DNA of 8,881 nucleotides from Fimbriimonadaceae bacterium (GCA_014380605.1 JACMJO010000567.1:1-8881); one strand, 5' to 3'. Numbered from the stretch's first letter, positions 1 through 7,150 are shown. A program made the numbers and translations. Notes: generated from the letters alone by a model not told the origin.

Positions 1-331
1 CAGTAGCATCGGCTTCCAGCCGATGTTTCCGTTGGGCATCTTGCCCAAGGGGTCCGGATTCCGGGGAATTCGTGGCCGGGAAGGACGCGCTGCCCATCGG
101 CTGGAAGCCGATGCTCGCATGCCCCATCACCGCGCTCATCGGGTTCGACGTCCCCAAGCGATGCGCCTGCCCCACAACATTCTCAAACAGCAAAGCCGGC
201 CCGCCCGCCTTCATCACCCGATCCGCAACCTCGGTGATCTCCAAAGTCGGGCTCAAAGGCTCCTTAACTCGCCTTAGCTCGCCCTTGGATTCCAAAACTT
301 CGAGGAAATGCTGAAAGTCGCGATACGCCAC
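1..331 (-). CDS. ubiD: UbiD-family prenylated-FMN-dependent decarboxylase, N-terminal part (runs off the left edge), with an in-frame insert
   Basis: The minus frame opening at GTG 331 is open to the window edge (110 codons). Residues 1-54 carry the UbiD N-terminal signature: a YRDFQHFL start, then KGELRRV, LEITEVADRV (31-39) and GGPALLFENVVG (43-54). UbiD enzymes use prenylated FMN to decarboxylate aromatic or unsaturated acids, for example in ubiquinone synthesis or, as MqnL-like members, in the futalosine menaquinone route; this fragment cannot decide between them. A tag triplet in frame at 343-341 makes GTG 331 the only upstream start, and AGGAG abuts it too closely to act as a ribosome site. 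From about residue 56 the sequence stops resembling UbiD, where a motif like PVLxNxFG is expected, and reads instead through a hairpin-bounded repeat (see the repeat entry). Either the protein carries an insert of at least 55 residues or the gene is broken beyond the edge. The family call is firm; functionality is unknown. Confidence 0.82.
   Translation of the reverse strand, partial: MAYRDFQHFLEVLESKGELRRVKEPLSPTLEITEVADRVMKAGGPALLFENVVGQAHRLGTSNPMSAVMGHASIGFQPMGSASFPATNSPESGPLGQDAQRKHRLEADAT
5..115. repeat. Palindromic repeat element bounded by 21-bp inverted hairpins, inside ubiD
   Basis: Bases 5-25 and 95-115 are exact reverse complements of each other over 21 bp. Each is also a hairpin in itself: an 8-bp stem (CATCGGCT with AGCCGATG) around the loop TCC (15-17) or GGA (103-105). 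Between them lies a further 7-bp hairpin, TTGGGCA 32-38 with TGCCCAA 42-48. This architecture resembles REP/BIME or other small palindromic elements. In the ubiD frame the right hairpin encodes ASIGFQPMG and the left one KHRLEADAT, so the same sequence is read in two orientations without a stop. The unit may extend right to about 166, where UbiD similarity ends, and left beyond the window. The inverted repeats are seen directly; mobility is inferred. Confidence 0.75.
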
Positions 332-337
332 TCCTAG

Positions 338-343
338 AGTCTA
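338..343 (-). promoter_or_regulatory. Possible -10 box (TAGACT) for ubiD
   Basis: On the minus strand TAGACT lies 6 nt before the GTG start at 331, so a transcript from it would begin at or next to the start codon. No good -35 is visible; TGAGCA at 366-361 is a weak match with 17-nt spacing. The 57-bp gap between the TPR-like gene and ubiD (332-388) holds nothing else I can identify. The same spacing recurs at other starts in this window. Confidence 0.3.
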
Positions 344-388
344 CGTCCTATGCTAGGCATTGCTCATCCACGGTAGGCATATTCGCTG

Positions 389-835
389 CTACCAGCCATC
401 TGGCGCCAAATCCTCATCAAAATGCTCCCGATCCTCGGCGTCTGGAATCTCCACCGCCTTCGCTCGCGCTACCCAATCCGCCGCCGAATCCGCATTCCCC
501 CGCGCCCGCTCGATCCTGGCCATCTCCAAGTAACCATAGGCCAAATGGAAGTCCTCAAGGCCGTTCGCCCCGCACACATCGATCACCCGCCGGGCAAACC
601 TCTCGGCCTCGCCAAACCGCCCCAGAAGCAGATACATATGAGCGATCATCCACTCTCCGATCGCCAAGTTCTTCGCATCCCCAACCCTGGACCAATGGAA
701 GAGCGAAGCAAACGCCGACCGCTCCAACTCGTCGTCTCGCTCGGGCGAGCCGGGCGACTCGATCAGGCTCCAACACCGGTTGTAAAGCGACACTGCCAAC
801 TTCCGTTCAATCTCAGCGCTAATAATCTCGCTCAT
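389..835 (-). CDS. Small TPR-like protein of unknown function
   Basis: A 148-residue soluble, helix-rich protein with no signal peptide or membrane segment. Residues around FHWSRVGDAKN, then GEWMIAHMYLLLGRFGEAERFARRV, then DFHLAYGYLEMARIERARGN and IPDAEDREHFDEDL, follow a pattern I recognise from a widespread family of about 150-residue bacterial proteins (histidine-tryptophan motif, one or two TPR-like helix pairs, closing EDRE motif). No catalytic function is known to me. The start is ATG 835-833: further upstream the frame stays open to 1078, but that part lies antisense to the N-terminal coding region of the divergent acyltransferase and looks like shadow sequence. No Shine-Dalgarno is visible. 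It lies 57 bp upstream of ubiD in the same direction, so the two may be co-transcribed. TPR proteins usually mediate protein contacts; the partner is unknown. Confidence 0.65.
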   Translation of the reverse strand: MSEIISAEIERKLAVSLYNRCWSLIESPGSPERDDELERSAFASLFHWSRVGDAKNLAIGEWMIAHMYLLLGRFGEAERFARRVIDVCGANGLEDFHLAYGYLEMARIERARGNADSAADWVARAKAVEIPDAEDREHFDEDLAPDGW

Positions 836-892
836 GCCGTTCACTATCGCCCCATCAAGTGGAGCGAGACTCAATCTTGAATCATTCTTGGC

Positions 893-898
893 TAAGAT
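893..898 (+). promoter_or_regulatory. Possible -10 box (TAAGAT) for the acyltransferase gene
   Basis: TAAGAT lies 7 nt before ATG 906, which would place the transcript start on or beside that ATG. The 17-nt-upstream position has no good -35. The divergent gene pair shares only about 70 bp between starts 835 and 906, so both promoters must lie here. Confidence 0.35.
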
Positions 899-905
899 GG
901 TGCAT

Positions 906-2120
906 ATGCCACGCCAGGATTTTAAGCCGCCGAAGCTGAACCGCTTAATCCTCGCGGTGGCCAACGCCATTGTCCCGATGGCGCTCAAGGCTCGAAGCGT
1001 TGTTGGCGTGCGGTTTCGCGACGAGGATCTCGAGAAGCTAAAGAAACTAAAATCGGAGCGGCTGGTCATCCTCCCCAATCACCCAACCAACACCGAGCCC
1101 GTGATCCTCTTCAATTTGGGGCACAAAGTGGGCCAAGCCTTTAACTATGTCGCCTGCCGTGAGGGGTTCGACCATTTCGGCGGGCTTTGGGGTTGGCTCA
1201 TCCAGCGGCTCGGCGCATACTCCCTGGTTCGCGGGGCCCTTGACCGTCCTTCCTTTACGATGACCAAGCAACTGCTTGCCAAGCCCGGAGCCAAGCTCGT
1301 GATCTTTCCCGAGGGCGAGGTCTATAGTCAGAACGACTCGCTTCTACCATTCCAATCTGGAGTCATCCAACTCGCATTTTGGGGTCTGGAAGAGGCTTTG
1401 GAGAAAGACCCGAAAGCAGATGTAAAACTCCTTCCCATAGCCGTCCGCTACACCTTTACCCAGGACATGACGACTGAGATATCGGAGTCCATCGAGAGAC
1501 TCGAACGCGCGGTGGGTTTACCGATCGGCAAGGGCGAAGACGCTTATACCCGAGTGCGAAAAGTTGGCGAACTCGTAGTTACCAAGCTTGAAGCCCAATT
1601 CGAGCTCAAGCCACCGAAAGGTTCAAACCTGGGCGAGCGCATGGATGTGGTGAAACGAACTCAGCTTGAGCGCGCAGCTGAGATCGCGAAAGTCAAAATC
1701 AAGGGTGGACCCTTGGCAGAGGAAATGCGGATGGTGATCAACGCGGTTCACCGAGTTACGAACGACCCTTCCGCTGCGAAGACCGACTACGACCGAAAGC
1801 TCTGGACGGAAGCCAGGAACCACATCCAACCCGCCCTTCACGAGTTGGATCGACTTGCCAATTGGATCGCGGTTTACGACGGCTACGTCGCGGCTTCGCC
1901 AACTGCGGAGCGAATGGTCCACCTTTTGGTGCGTATGGAAAAGGAAGTCCTAGGTCTAGTCGCGATCCGGGGACGTCAGATCGCCCATGTTGGGATTGGG
2001 AATCCAATCTCGCTTTCCGAACGATTGACGGACTATGAAGTCGACAAACGAGGCACGGTCGCTTCGATCACAAAAGAATCTGAGGCAAACGTTCAAGATA
2101 TATTGACATCGTTAGTCTAA
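906..2120 (+). CDS. PlsC-like glycerolipid acyltransferase with extra C-terminal helical region
   Basis: A 404-residue protein. Residues 50-180 form a PlsC/LPLAT acyltransferase domain: motif I NHPTNTEP (H59, E64), a GAYSLVRG block (103-110) like motif II, FPEGE (134-138, motif III) and LLPIAVRY (175-182, motif IV). Such enzymes transfer acyl groups from acyl-ACP or acyl-CoA to lysophospholipids or related acceptors at the inner membrane face. Motif I is H-x4-E instead of the usual H-x4-D, a conservative change that keeps an acid for the charge relay. Residues 240-404, mostly charged helices, are longer than a minimal PlsC and unassigned. Starts at 834 and 897 are also in frame. I prefer 906 because PRQDFKPPKLNRL makes a sensible N-terminus, the 834 start would overlap the divergent gene, and the TAAGAT box sits 7 nt before it. 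No Shine-Dalgarno is visible. The exact acceptor cannot be told. Confidence 0.82.
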   Translation: MPRQDFKPPKLNRLILAVANAIVPMALKARSVVGVRFRDEDLEKLKKLKSERLVILPNHPTNTEPVILFNLGHKVGQAFNYVACREGFDHFGGLWGWLIQRLGAYSLVRGALDRPSFTMTKQLLAKPGAKLVIFPEGEVYSQNDSLLPFQSGVIQLAFWGLEEALEKDPKADVKLLPIAVRYTFTQDMTTEISESIERLERAVGLPIGKGEDAYTRVRKVGELVVTKLEAQFELKPPKGSNLGERMDVVKRTQLERAAEIAKVKIKGGPLAEEMRMVINAVHRVTNDPSAAKTDYDRKLWTEARNHIQPALHELDRLANWIAVYDGYVAASPTAERMVHLLVRMEKEVLGLVAIRGRQIAHVGIGNPISLSERLTDYEVDKRGTVASITKESEANVQDILTSLV

Positions 2121-2138
2121 ATCCACCGAAGTGAAAAT

Positions 2139-2144
2139 TAATAT
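2139..2144 (+). promoter_or_regulatory. Possible -10 box (TAATAT) before the M48 protease gene
   Basis: TAATAT lies in the AT-rich gap after the acyltransferase stop. A transcript from it would start near 2151, giving a leader of about 60 nt before ATG 2214 and excluding the upstream ATG at 2148. GGAG at 2195-2198 is a weak, distant ribosome-site candidate (15 nt from the ATG). A perfect TTGACA at 2103-2108 lies 30 bp away, too far to act as its -35. Confidence 0.3.
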
Positions 2145-2213
2145 TGGATGAAACCAATCGATTCTTCGGTCATCATATCCTGCGGACTCCCAACGGAGTG
2201 GAACCCACCCAAA

Positions 2214-3995
2214 ATGAAGCGTTTAGTTAGTTGTATCGTCATCGCCTGTCTCGGAGCTACGGCGGCTCTGGCCCAAGACTTTACTCAAGCCGAACTTGAG
2301 AAGATGGTTGCCGAGTTGGACGCTGTGAGCACCCGCAACTCGAAATACATCTATCCGATCAAATGCAGCGTCGTGACGAACGACGACGTCAACGCCTATG
2401 CGTCGATCGAGAAACTTCCCAAGGAAGGCGAAAAGCCTCAAGGCGTTATGGTGGTGTACACCGGCCTGGTCAAGTTCGCCAAGAACGACCGGAAGTTGAT
2501 TCGAGCCGTCGTGGCGCACGAAGTAGCCCACCTGATGCAGGGCCACGTCTTGAGGCCCCGTTTTGTTGCCACCGACCTCGAGCACCTTTGGACCCGACAG
2601 CAGGAGATGGATGCAGACCTCACGGGCGCCAAGCTCCTAGAACGAGCCGGATATCCAAAGAAAGACATGATCGACATGCTTGCGATGCTGGATACCTTGG
2701 AGTCAGACACCGGATGGATGTACAGACTGTCCAAAAACGACCATACCAGCGCCAAAAACCGGATGGCCCAGGTCGCGGGAAACACCGACGTGATGCGATC
2801 CATGATGTCCTTTGAAAAGGGCCTTGCCTTCATGGAGTGCCGGTCCTATGGCACGGCCGCCAACCTTTTTGAGAAAGCCACCAGGCAAGAACCAAAGTTC
2901 TTGGACGCTTTCATCAACGCCGCCCAGGCGTCTCTGATGAGCTACTACGACAAGCTTCCGGGAGCGATCCAAGATAAGTGGTTTATCCCCGATTTTGGAC
3001 CGATGTTGACGGAAAATCCGACCCGGTCGAGAGATGCCGAAATCCGCGATGAGGACCGAGATCGATTCAAGCTCGCCCTTCGGCGAATCGCCGATGCAAA
3101 GGCCAAAATGCCGACAAACGCAAGAGTGTTGGAACTCGAAACGTTGGCGGCGGCGCTGGACCCCGATGTTTCGAACGAAAATCTGATCAAGACCGGCGAC
3201 AAGCTAAAGGTATTGGCGGCCACCGGTTCCAACTTCGATCGTGTGAGGTTCGCCAATAACGCCGGCGTTGCTTACCATCGGGCAGGCGACGTACAGAAAG
3301 CCTACGACGTCATCATCGGGACCCTGAAAGCGACTCGGAACTTCAGCAACTACCTGGGTCAAAACCTTGGCCGGTTCAATGTTCCCGACCGCAGCAAAGA
3401 GGACGAGGTGCTCGTTCTCGACGTAATGGTCCAGTGGCTGAACAACGCGCCAACTTCCAATCGCTACTACGGAATGGTCAAGGACACCTATACCAAGGGT
3501 TGCTCAAAGATTGGCGTTCAAGCAAAGGATACAACGCCGAAGCCGACCTACCTATGCTATGCCGCCGCCCTCGTGATCCGAGGCAAGGAATGTCCGATCC
3601 TGGTGGACACGGCCGATTATGTTGATGCGCTTGGCGCACCGCTCCAGAAGATCACGATTTCCGAGCAGTATCCCGATGTTCAAGTCTGGAACTGGGCCAA
3701 TGGCGAGGCTTCGATTCTAACCGAGCGCGATGCCGTCGTCAGAGTCAGCACCCATGCCACGGGCGCCTACCTCGACCTGCGACCGTCCGACGATACCGTG
3801 ACCGGCGTTTTCCGAATCGTGGTCGGAATGACGGAAGCAGACTTCAACAAGATCCTCGACCTTTCCAAGTCGGTCGAGAAGAAAGTGATCGGAGTTTCGG
3901 GCATCGAGACCTGGAATTTCTATCCTAATCTGAACTTTGGCGTCCAACGCAAGGATGGCCGGATATCTGGTGTGACCGTCTCACCCACGAAGTGA
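2214..3995 (+). CDS. Secreted M48-family zinc metallopeptidase with TPR-like repeats (BepA-like layout)
   Basis: A 593-residue exported protein. Signal peptide 1-20 ends in AALA before QD, an SPase I type site with no lipobox, so it should act in the periplasm or outside. The M48 domain spans about 40-190: HEVAH (102-106) supplies two zinc ligands and the catalytic glutamate, EMDAD (131-135) the third ligand, and HTSAKNR (177-183) matches the M48 HPxxxxR motif with P changed to T. TPR-like helix pairs follow at about 203-241 and 344-377. The C-terminus (about 530-593, IVVGMTEADFNKILD then a W and a FGV strand) has the look of a SmpA/BamE-like fold, a tentative reading. Cys 430, 448 and 460 could form a disulfide. 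Known relatives such as BepA act in outer-membrane protein quality control. ATG 2148 would add 22 non-signal-like residues, so 2214 is preferred. The gene follows the acyltransferase by about 90 bp and ends at a terminator. Confidence 0.9.
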   Translation: MKRLVSCIVIACLGATAALAQDFTQAELEKMVAELDAVSTRNSKYIYPIKCSVVTNDDVNAYASIEKLPKEGEKPQGVMVVYTGLVKFAKNDRKLIRAVVAHEVAHLMQGHVLRPRFVATDLEHLWTRQQEMDADLTGAKLLERAGYPKKDMIDMLAMLDTLESDTGWMYRLSKNDHTSAKNRMAQVAGNTDVMRSMMSFEKGLAFMECRSYGTAANLFEKATRQEPKFLDAFINAAQASLMSYYDKLPGAIQDKWFIPDFGPMLTENPTRSRDAEIRDEDRDRFKLALRRIADAKAKMPTNARVLELETLAAALDPDVSNENLIKTGDKLKVLAATGSNFDRVRFANNAGVAYHRAGDVQKAYDVIIGTLKATRNFSNYLGQNLGRFNVPDRSKEDEVLVLDVMVQWLNNAPTSNRYYGMVKDTYTKGCSKIGVQAKDTTPKPTYLCYAAALVIRGKECPILVDTADYVDALGAPLQKITISEQYPDVQVWNWANGEASILTERDAVVRVSTHATGAYLDLRPSDDTVTGVFRIVVGMTEADFNKILDLSKSVEKKVIGVSGIETWNFYPNLNFGVQRKDGRISGVTVSPTK

Positions 3996-4008
3996 GATGA
4001 AGACCTTG

Positions 4009-4042
4009 GCCCGGGTGCGGTTTCGCGCACCCGGGCTTTTTT
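4009..4042 (+). terminator. Rho-independent terminator after the M48 gene
   Basis: A perfect 11-bp GC-rich stem (GCCCGGGTGCG 4009-4019 with CGCACCCGGGC 4026-4036), a 6-nt loop and six T residues (4037-4042), beginning 13 nt after the TGA stop at 3993-3995. On the minus strand no T-run follows, so it should act mainly on plus-strand transcripts. The remaining gap to the convergent caspase gene (4043-4102) shows nothing recognisable. Confidence 0.93.
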
Positions 4043-4102
4043 ACGGCTTGTAAATGTCGAGTATTGGGAATCCTGCAGGTGACCAGACGCAACAACCAGG
4101 AC

Positions 4103-7100
4103 TTACTTTGGAGACTTCTTCAGTTGATGAAACATGATCACTGCCCTTCGAAAGCCCTTGTCCAGTCCGAGCAACATTGGGCCTAACTGACTTAGTTCAG
4201 GAATTGAATCGATGATCTGAGGGGGGGCAAACTTGCCTGATACTTTAAACTTATCATTCAGCAGGTTGAAAGTGCCAGTGGCATTTCCTAACTCATCTAG
4301 TCGACCTTCTACTTGGCACTGAGTTCCGTCGGCAAGACGAATTGAAGCCACGATCTCTCCGCTTCTGAGTGAAATGGTTGCCTTACCGTTGAAAATAATC
4401 TGAGTGAATCCCTCATAAAGCCCATCTATCCTCACGCTAACGTCGCATGTCCACGTTCCGTCTAACTTGGCAATCTTGTTTTGCTCTAAAAATGCCAAAG
4501 GCCCATGAAATGGATTCCCGCTTTGAAACACTTCCTGCGCAAATAGGACTTGGTTTGCTTCTTTCCACCGTCCCCGCAGCCTATAGAATGTGTAGAGCCA
4601 GGAGCTTGCTTTCTCCTGAATAAAGGGCATACCGCCGGAACTCTCTAGCAGCACTTGCTTCATGAGGACCTCTGTTTTATCCGCGTAACCAGCTTTCTCC
4701 CAAGCGAGAGCCAGCAAGATTCTGCCCCCCGTGTGTTGTGGATCGATCTTCTCAAGGTCGGATGCCGTTATCTTTATTCGCGAGGAGAATTCGCTATATT
4801 GCTTGACGGCTTCAAAGACAGGACGCATCTCAGAAGAAAGCCCTAATGGAGAGGGGACCTGCATTGGCTTAGCGACCTTCTCGTCTCTTAACTGCCAATA
4901 GAGAAGTTTCAAGGTTTCCCAGTCGGCAGTATCCTTGGGCAAGATGCCTTCACTCGTTCCCAGCCGATGCACTTCGCGGTCGATTCCCGCCGCCATATAG
5001 ATCAAAGTGATAAAGGGTCTCAAGTTGGGGTCAAGGTCGTTTTTCTTCAACTGCGTTGCAAGATCTGACTCGATAATCTGCAGAAGCTGATATTGGCGCC
5101 CATGCATAAAGCCGCAGAGGATAAACAATTGCCAAGCCTCTGCATCTTGCACAAATTCAGCCCGCTTGTCATTCATTAACAAGAATACAGTTGATGCCAT
5201 ATGCACAAACTGGCCCTCAGTGATCTTCCCGTTTGTGTATAGATTGAGGTGGGCGTCGATCAATACCTGCCCATAGGCAATATTTACTCCCAGCTCGTCT
5301 TCACAGTACTTTTCTGCATTTTCGATCGATTGTTGGAACGCCACAGAGTCACCCCTCACGAGCAGCTTCACTAATCCGTTTGCGGCAATGGCCCTCCATG
5401 CATAGGGGAACTTTCTTGACTCACGTTCAATCGGTTCAGCGATGGCAGCCAAGTGCTCTCCCGCGATACGAACCGCGTAGTACAGGTGCTCTGGTTCCGG
5501 ATTGTCGTTAAGAAGTTTCGTGAGAATAGGCACTGCCTCTGCCCTCAGCCCTCTGCTAGCCAAAAGAGATGCTTCGATCACCCAAGCCGACTTCCGGGAA
5601 TCAGGATCTTGCGTCATCTTTGCCAGGAGACGCTTTGTGGGGCCTGCATCTTCTGACACCGCAACTGTTGGAATCACCAAGGAGAATAACAGCCGCTTGG
5701 ACAGGTCGTCGGTGCACTGATCAATTGCAGCCTCAAACCCCGCCAAAGCCTCTGGCCAGTGTCCCGACATTGCACTTTGCTCAGCCGCAAATGCTTTGCC
5801 ATACCACTCCTCGGTTCCTGGCACAGATGTCGCGGATATTAGAAAGCCTAACTTATCCGACGCCGTTCCATTTTCTTTAATTTTCTGCCAAACGAGAACG
5901 GCGGTGGCCCAGGATTTGTCGACCTTCCAGAGCTCCTTGGCTGCCTTGGCTCGATCGAGGGCAAGGACCCGCCTGTCTGGGTTCTGCATTTGCGCTATCC
6001 TCTGAAAGTACGGATTCTCGGTCTGAGAGCTGAGTCGATAAAAAACCTTCGCTCCTTCCTTGGACCTCCCTAGGTCGTTAAGGGCGGCAGCAAGGGTATA
6101 TAGCGATGAAGGACTTGACTGTCCTATTCCGTCGACTGTCTTAAGAAGGGAGACAACTTCTTCTGGTCGATTCTGCGTATGGAGTTCGTCTGCCAACGTA
6201 ACAAGTGCCTGCGCATGCCGCCCTGGCGTCAGCTTTGTAGCTTCGCCTTTTATCTTTGAAATTGCCGCTGAAGTCAGCGGCGACTCTGAAAAAGCACCCA
6301 ATAGAAGGTCCTGTGTCTTTTCCGTCCAAGAACTAGGCTGTTGAGGAGCGGTCGGATAGTCTCGTTGGGTGTAATCAAAGACTTTCTTTTGAACGGACTC
6401 CGCGACATTTGAAGCCCAAAGCGCACCCGAAGTTGGGTCTCGCACCTCCTTGTCTGCTAGAGCCTTGATAAGGAAGTTGGTAAACACGCCGCTGCCCAGC
6501 CTTGGATACTCATAAGATCGGGCACCAGGCTGACACCCAAGCAGGATCGCTATGTTCGCCTTGTTTCCAAGTTCCTGAAGCTCTTTTCCAAAAGAGTTCT
6601 TCTCTCCCCCTCGGCAAGCATCTGCTATAAATAGCACGTTTTTGAGTCCGGCCTTAACGAAGCTGGCAACGATATCCTTGATTGGCAATCCTTGCATTTC
6701 AACATCCGATATTCCGGCGTTCGTCGGCATGATGAAGTCGCCCCTGGGTGTTCCAATTCCGTGACCCGAGAAGTAGAAAATGAAAAGGTCTCCGTCATTT
6801 AGTCGAGGGTCGGCAAGCTGCCGATCTAAGGCTTTCTTGACGTTTTCTATCGTCGGCTTTAGCTTTGAGCTGTCTTCATCGGTAATGAGTTCGATAGCTT
6901 CTGATGTGAAGTCGAACCTGTCCTTTAGCACCGCCGCGAAGGCCGTCGCATCTTTGGCCGCATAGCTTAGCTTGCCAAGTTCTGTGTAGTTGCTTGCCCC
7001 AATCAGCATTGCCCACTTTTTTGGCGGAGTAAAAGGTACTTCGCCGGGTGCAACCTTGCCTTTGGCAAACTGTCCGAAGCTGGTCGTCGCCAGCACCAAC

Positions 7101-7132
7101 AACAGGCAGCAAGAAGTTAAACGGGCGAGCAT
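4103..7132 (-). CDS. Exported caspase-like (peptidase C14) protein with long helical-repeat region
   Basis: A 1009-residue protein. A signal peptide (1-20, hydrophobic LLLVLATTSFG before Q) implies export. The caspase-fold domain spans about 38-280: KKWAMLIGASNY opens the first strand, FYFSGHGIG carries catalytic His124, IADACRGGE carries catalytic Cys173, and SYEYPRLGSGVFTNFLIKAL is the usual late-domain motif. Both dyad residues are present, so activity is plausible. Residues about 285-885 are a long run of TPR/solenoid-like helices. Residues 889-970 (starting LDGTWTCDVSV) look like a small beta-sheet domain. Bacterial caspase homologues cleave after Lys/Arg or other residues in signalling or death-like processes; this protein's target is unknown. 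The frame also opens at TTG 7165, but ATG 7132 gives the cleaner signal peptide and has TATAAC 7 nt upstream. It lies 54 bp after the amidohydrolase gene and converges on the M48 gene. Hand-counted GC is 45% at 5101-5220 against 57.5% in two 60-base lines of the next gene, suggesting acquisition. Confidence 0.92.
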   Translation of the reverse strand: MLARLTSCCLLLVLATTSFGQFAKGKVAPGEVPFTPPKKWAMLIGASNYTELGKLSYAAKDATAFAAVLKDRFDFTSEAIELITDEDSSKLKPTIENVKKALDRQLADPRLNDGDLFIFYFSGHGIGTPRGDFIMPTNAGISDVEMQGLPIKDIVASFVKAGLKNVLFIADACRGGEKNSFGKELQELGNKANIAILLGCQPGARSYEYPRLGSGVFTNFLIKALADKEVRDPTSGALWASNVAESVQKKVFDYTQRDYPTAPQQPSSWTEKTQDLLLGAFSESPLTSAAISKIKGEATKLTPGRHAQALVTLADELHTQNRPEEVVSLLKTVDGIGQSSPSSLYTLAAALNDLGRSKEGAKVFYRLSSQTENPYFQRIAQMQNPDRRVLALDRAKAAKELWKVDKSWATAVLVWQKIKENGTASDKLGFLISATSVPGTEEWYGKAFAAEQSAMSGHWPEALAGFEAAIDQCTDDLSKRLLFSLVIPTVAVSEDAGPTKRLLAKMTQDPDSRKSAWVIEASLLASRGLRAEAVPILTKLLNDNPEPEHLYYAVRIAGEHLAAIAEPIERESRKFPYAWRAIAANGLVKLLVRGDSVAFQQSIENAEKYCEDELGVNIAYGQVLIDAHLNLYTNGKITEGQFVHMASTVFLLMNDKRAEFVQDAEAWQLFILCGFMHGRQYQLLQIIESDLATQLKKNDLDPNLRPFITLIYMAAGIDREVHRLGTSEGILPKDTADWETLKLLYWQLRDEKVAKPMQVPSPLGLSSEMRPVFEAVKQYSEFSSRIKITASDLEKIDPQHTGGRILLALAWEKAGYADKTEVLMKQVLLESSGGMPFIQEKASSWLYTFYRLRGRWKEANQVLFAQEVFQSGNPFHGPLAFLEQNKIAKLDGTWTCDVSVRIDGLYEGFTQIIFNGKATISLRSGEIVASIRLADGTQCQVEGRLDELGNATGTFNLLNDKFKVSGKFAPPQIIDSIPELSQLGPMLLGLDKGFRRAVIMFHQLKKSPK

Positions 7133-7139
7133 GTCAACT

Positions 7140-7145
7140 GTTATA
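7140..7145 (-). promoter_or_regulatory. Possible -10 box (TATAAC) for the caspase gene
   Basis: On the minus strand TATAAC lies 7 nt before ATG 7132, so a transcript from it would begin at or beside the start codon. No convincing -35 is seen. The gene could also be read from the amidohydrolase transcript, since the gap is only 54 bp and has no terminator. Confidence 0.35.
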
Positions 7146-7150
7146 CGCTT

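Noticed and set aside
23..314. Two plus-strand open frames over the left edge
   Set aside because: They lie opposite the UbiD coding frame and consist of its reverse complement and the repeat; no family similarity.
422..880. Plus-strand open frame of 152 codons opposite the TPR-like gene
   Set aside because: Proline/arginine-rich shadow of a better-supported minus-strand gene; no motif.
834..905. Longer acyltransferase start at ATG 834 or 897
   Set aside because: ATG 834 would overlap the divergent gene start and adds residues with no family similarity. ATG 897 overlaps the candidate -10 box; it remains possible but less likely than 906.
836..1078. Upstream extension of the small TPR-like protein by 81 residues
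   Set aside because: It is antisense to the well-supported acyltransferase N-terminal region, is rich in S, R and F without domain character, and ATG 835 fits the family length.
2103..2108. Perfect TTGACA as -35 for the M48 gene
   Set aside because: It lies inside the acyltransferase 3' end and there is no -10 at 15-19 nt; the nearest TAATAT is 30 bp away.
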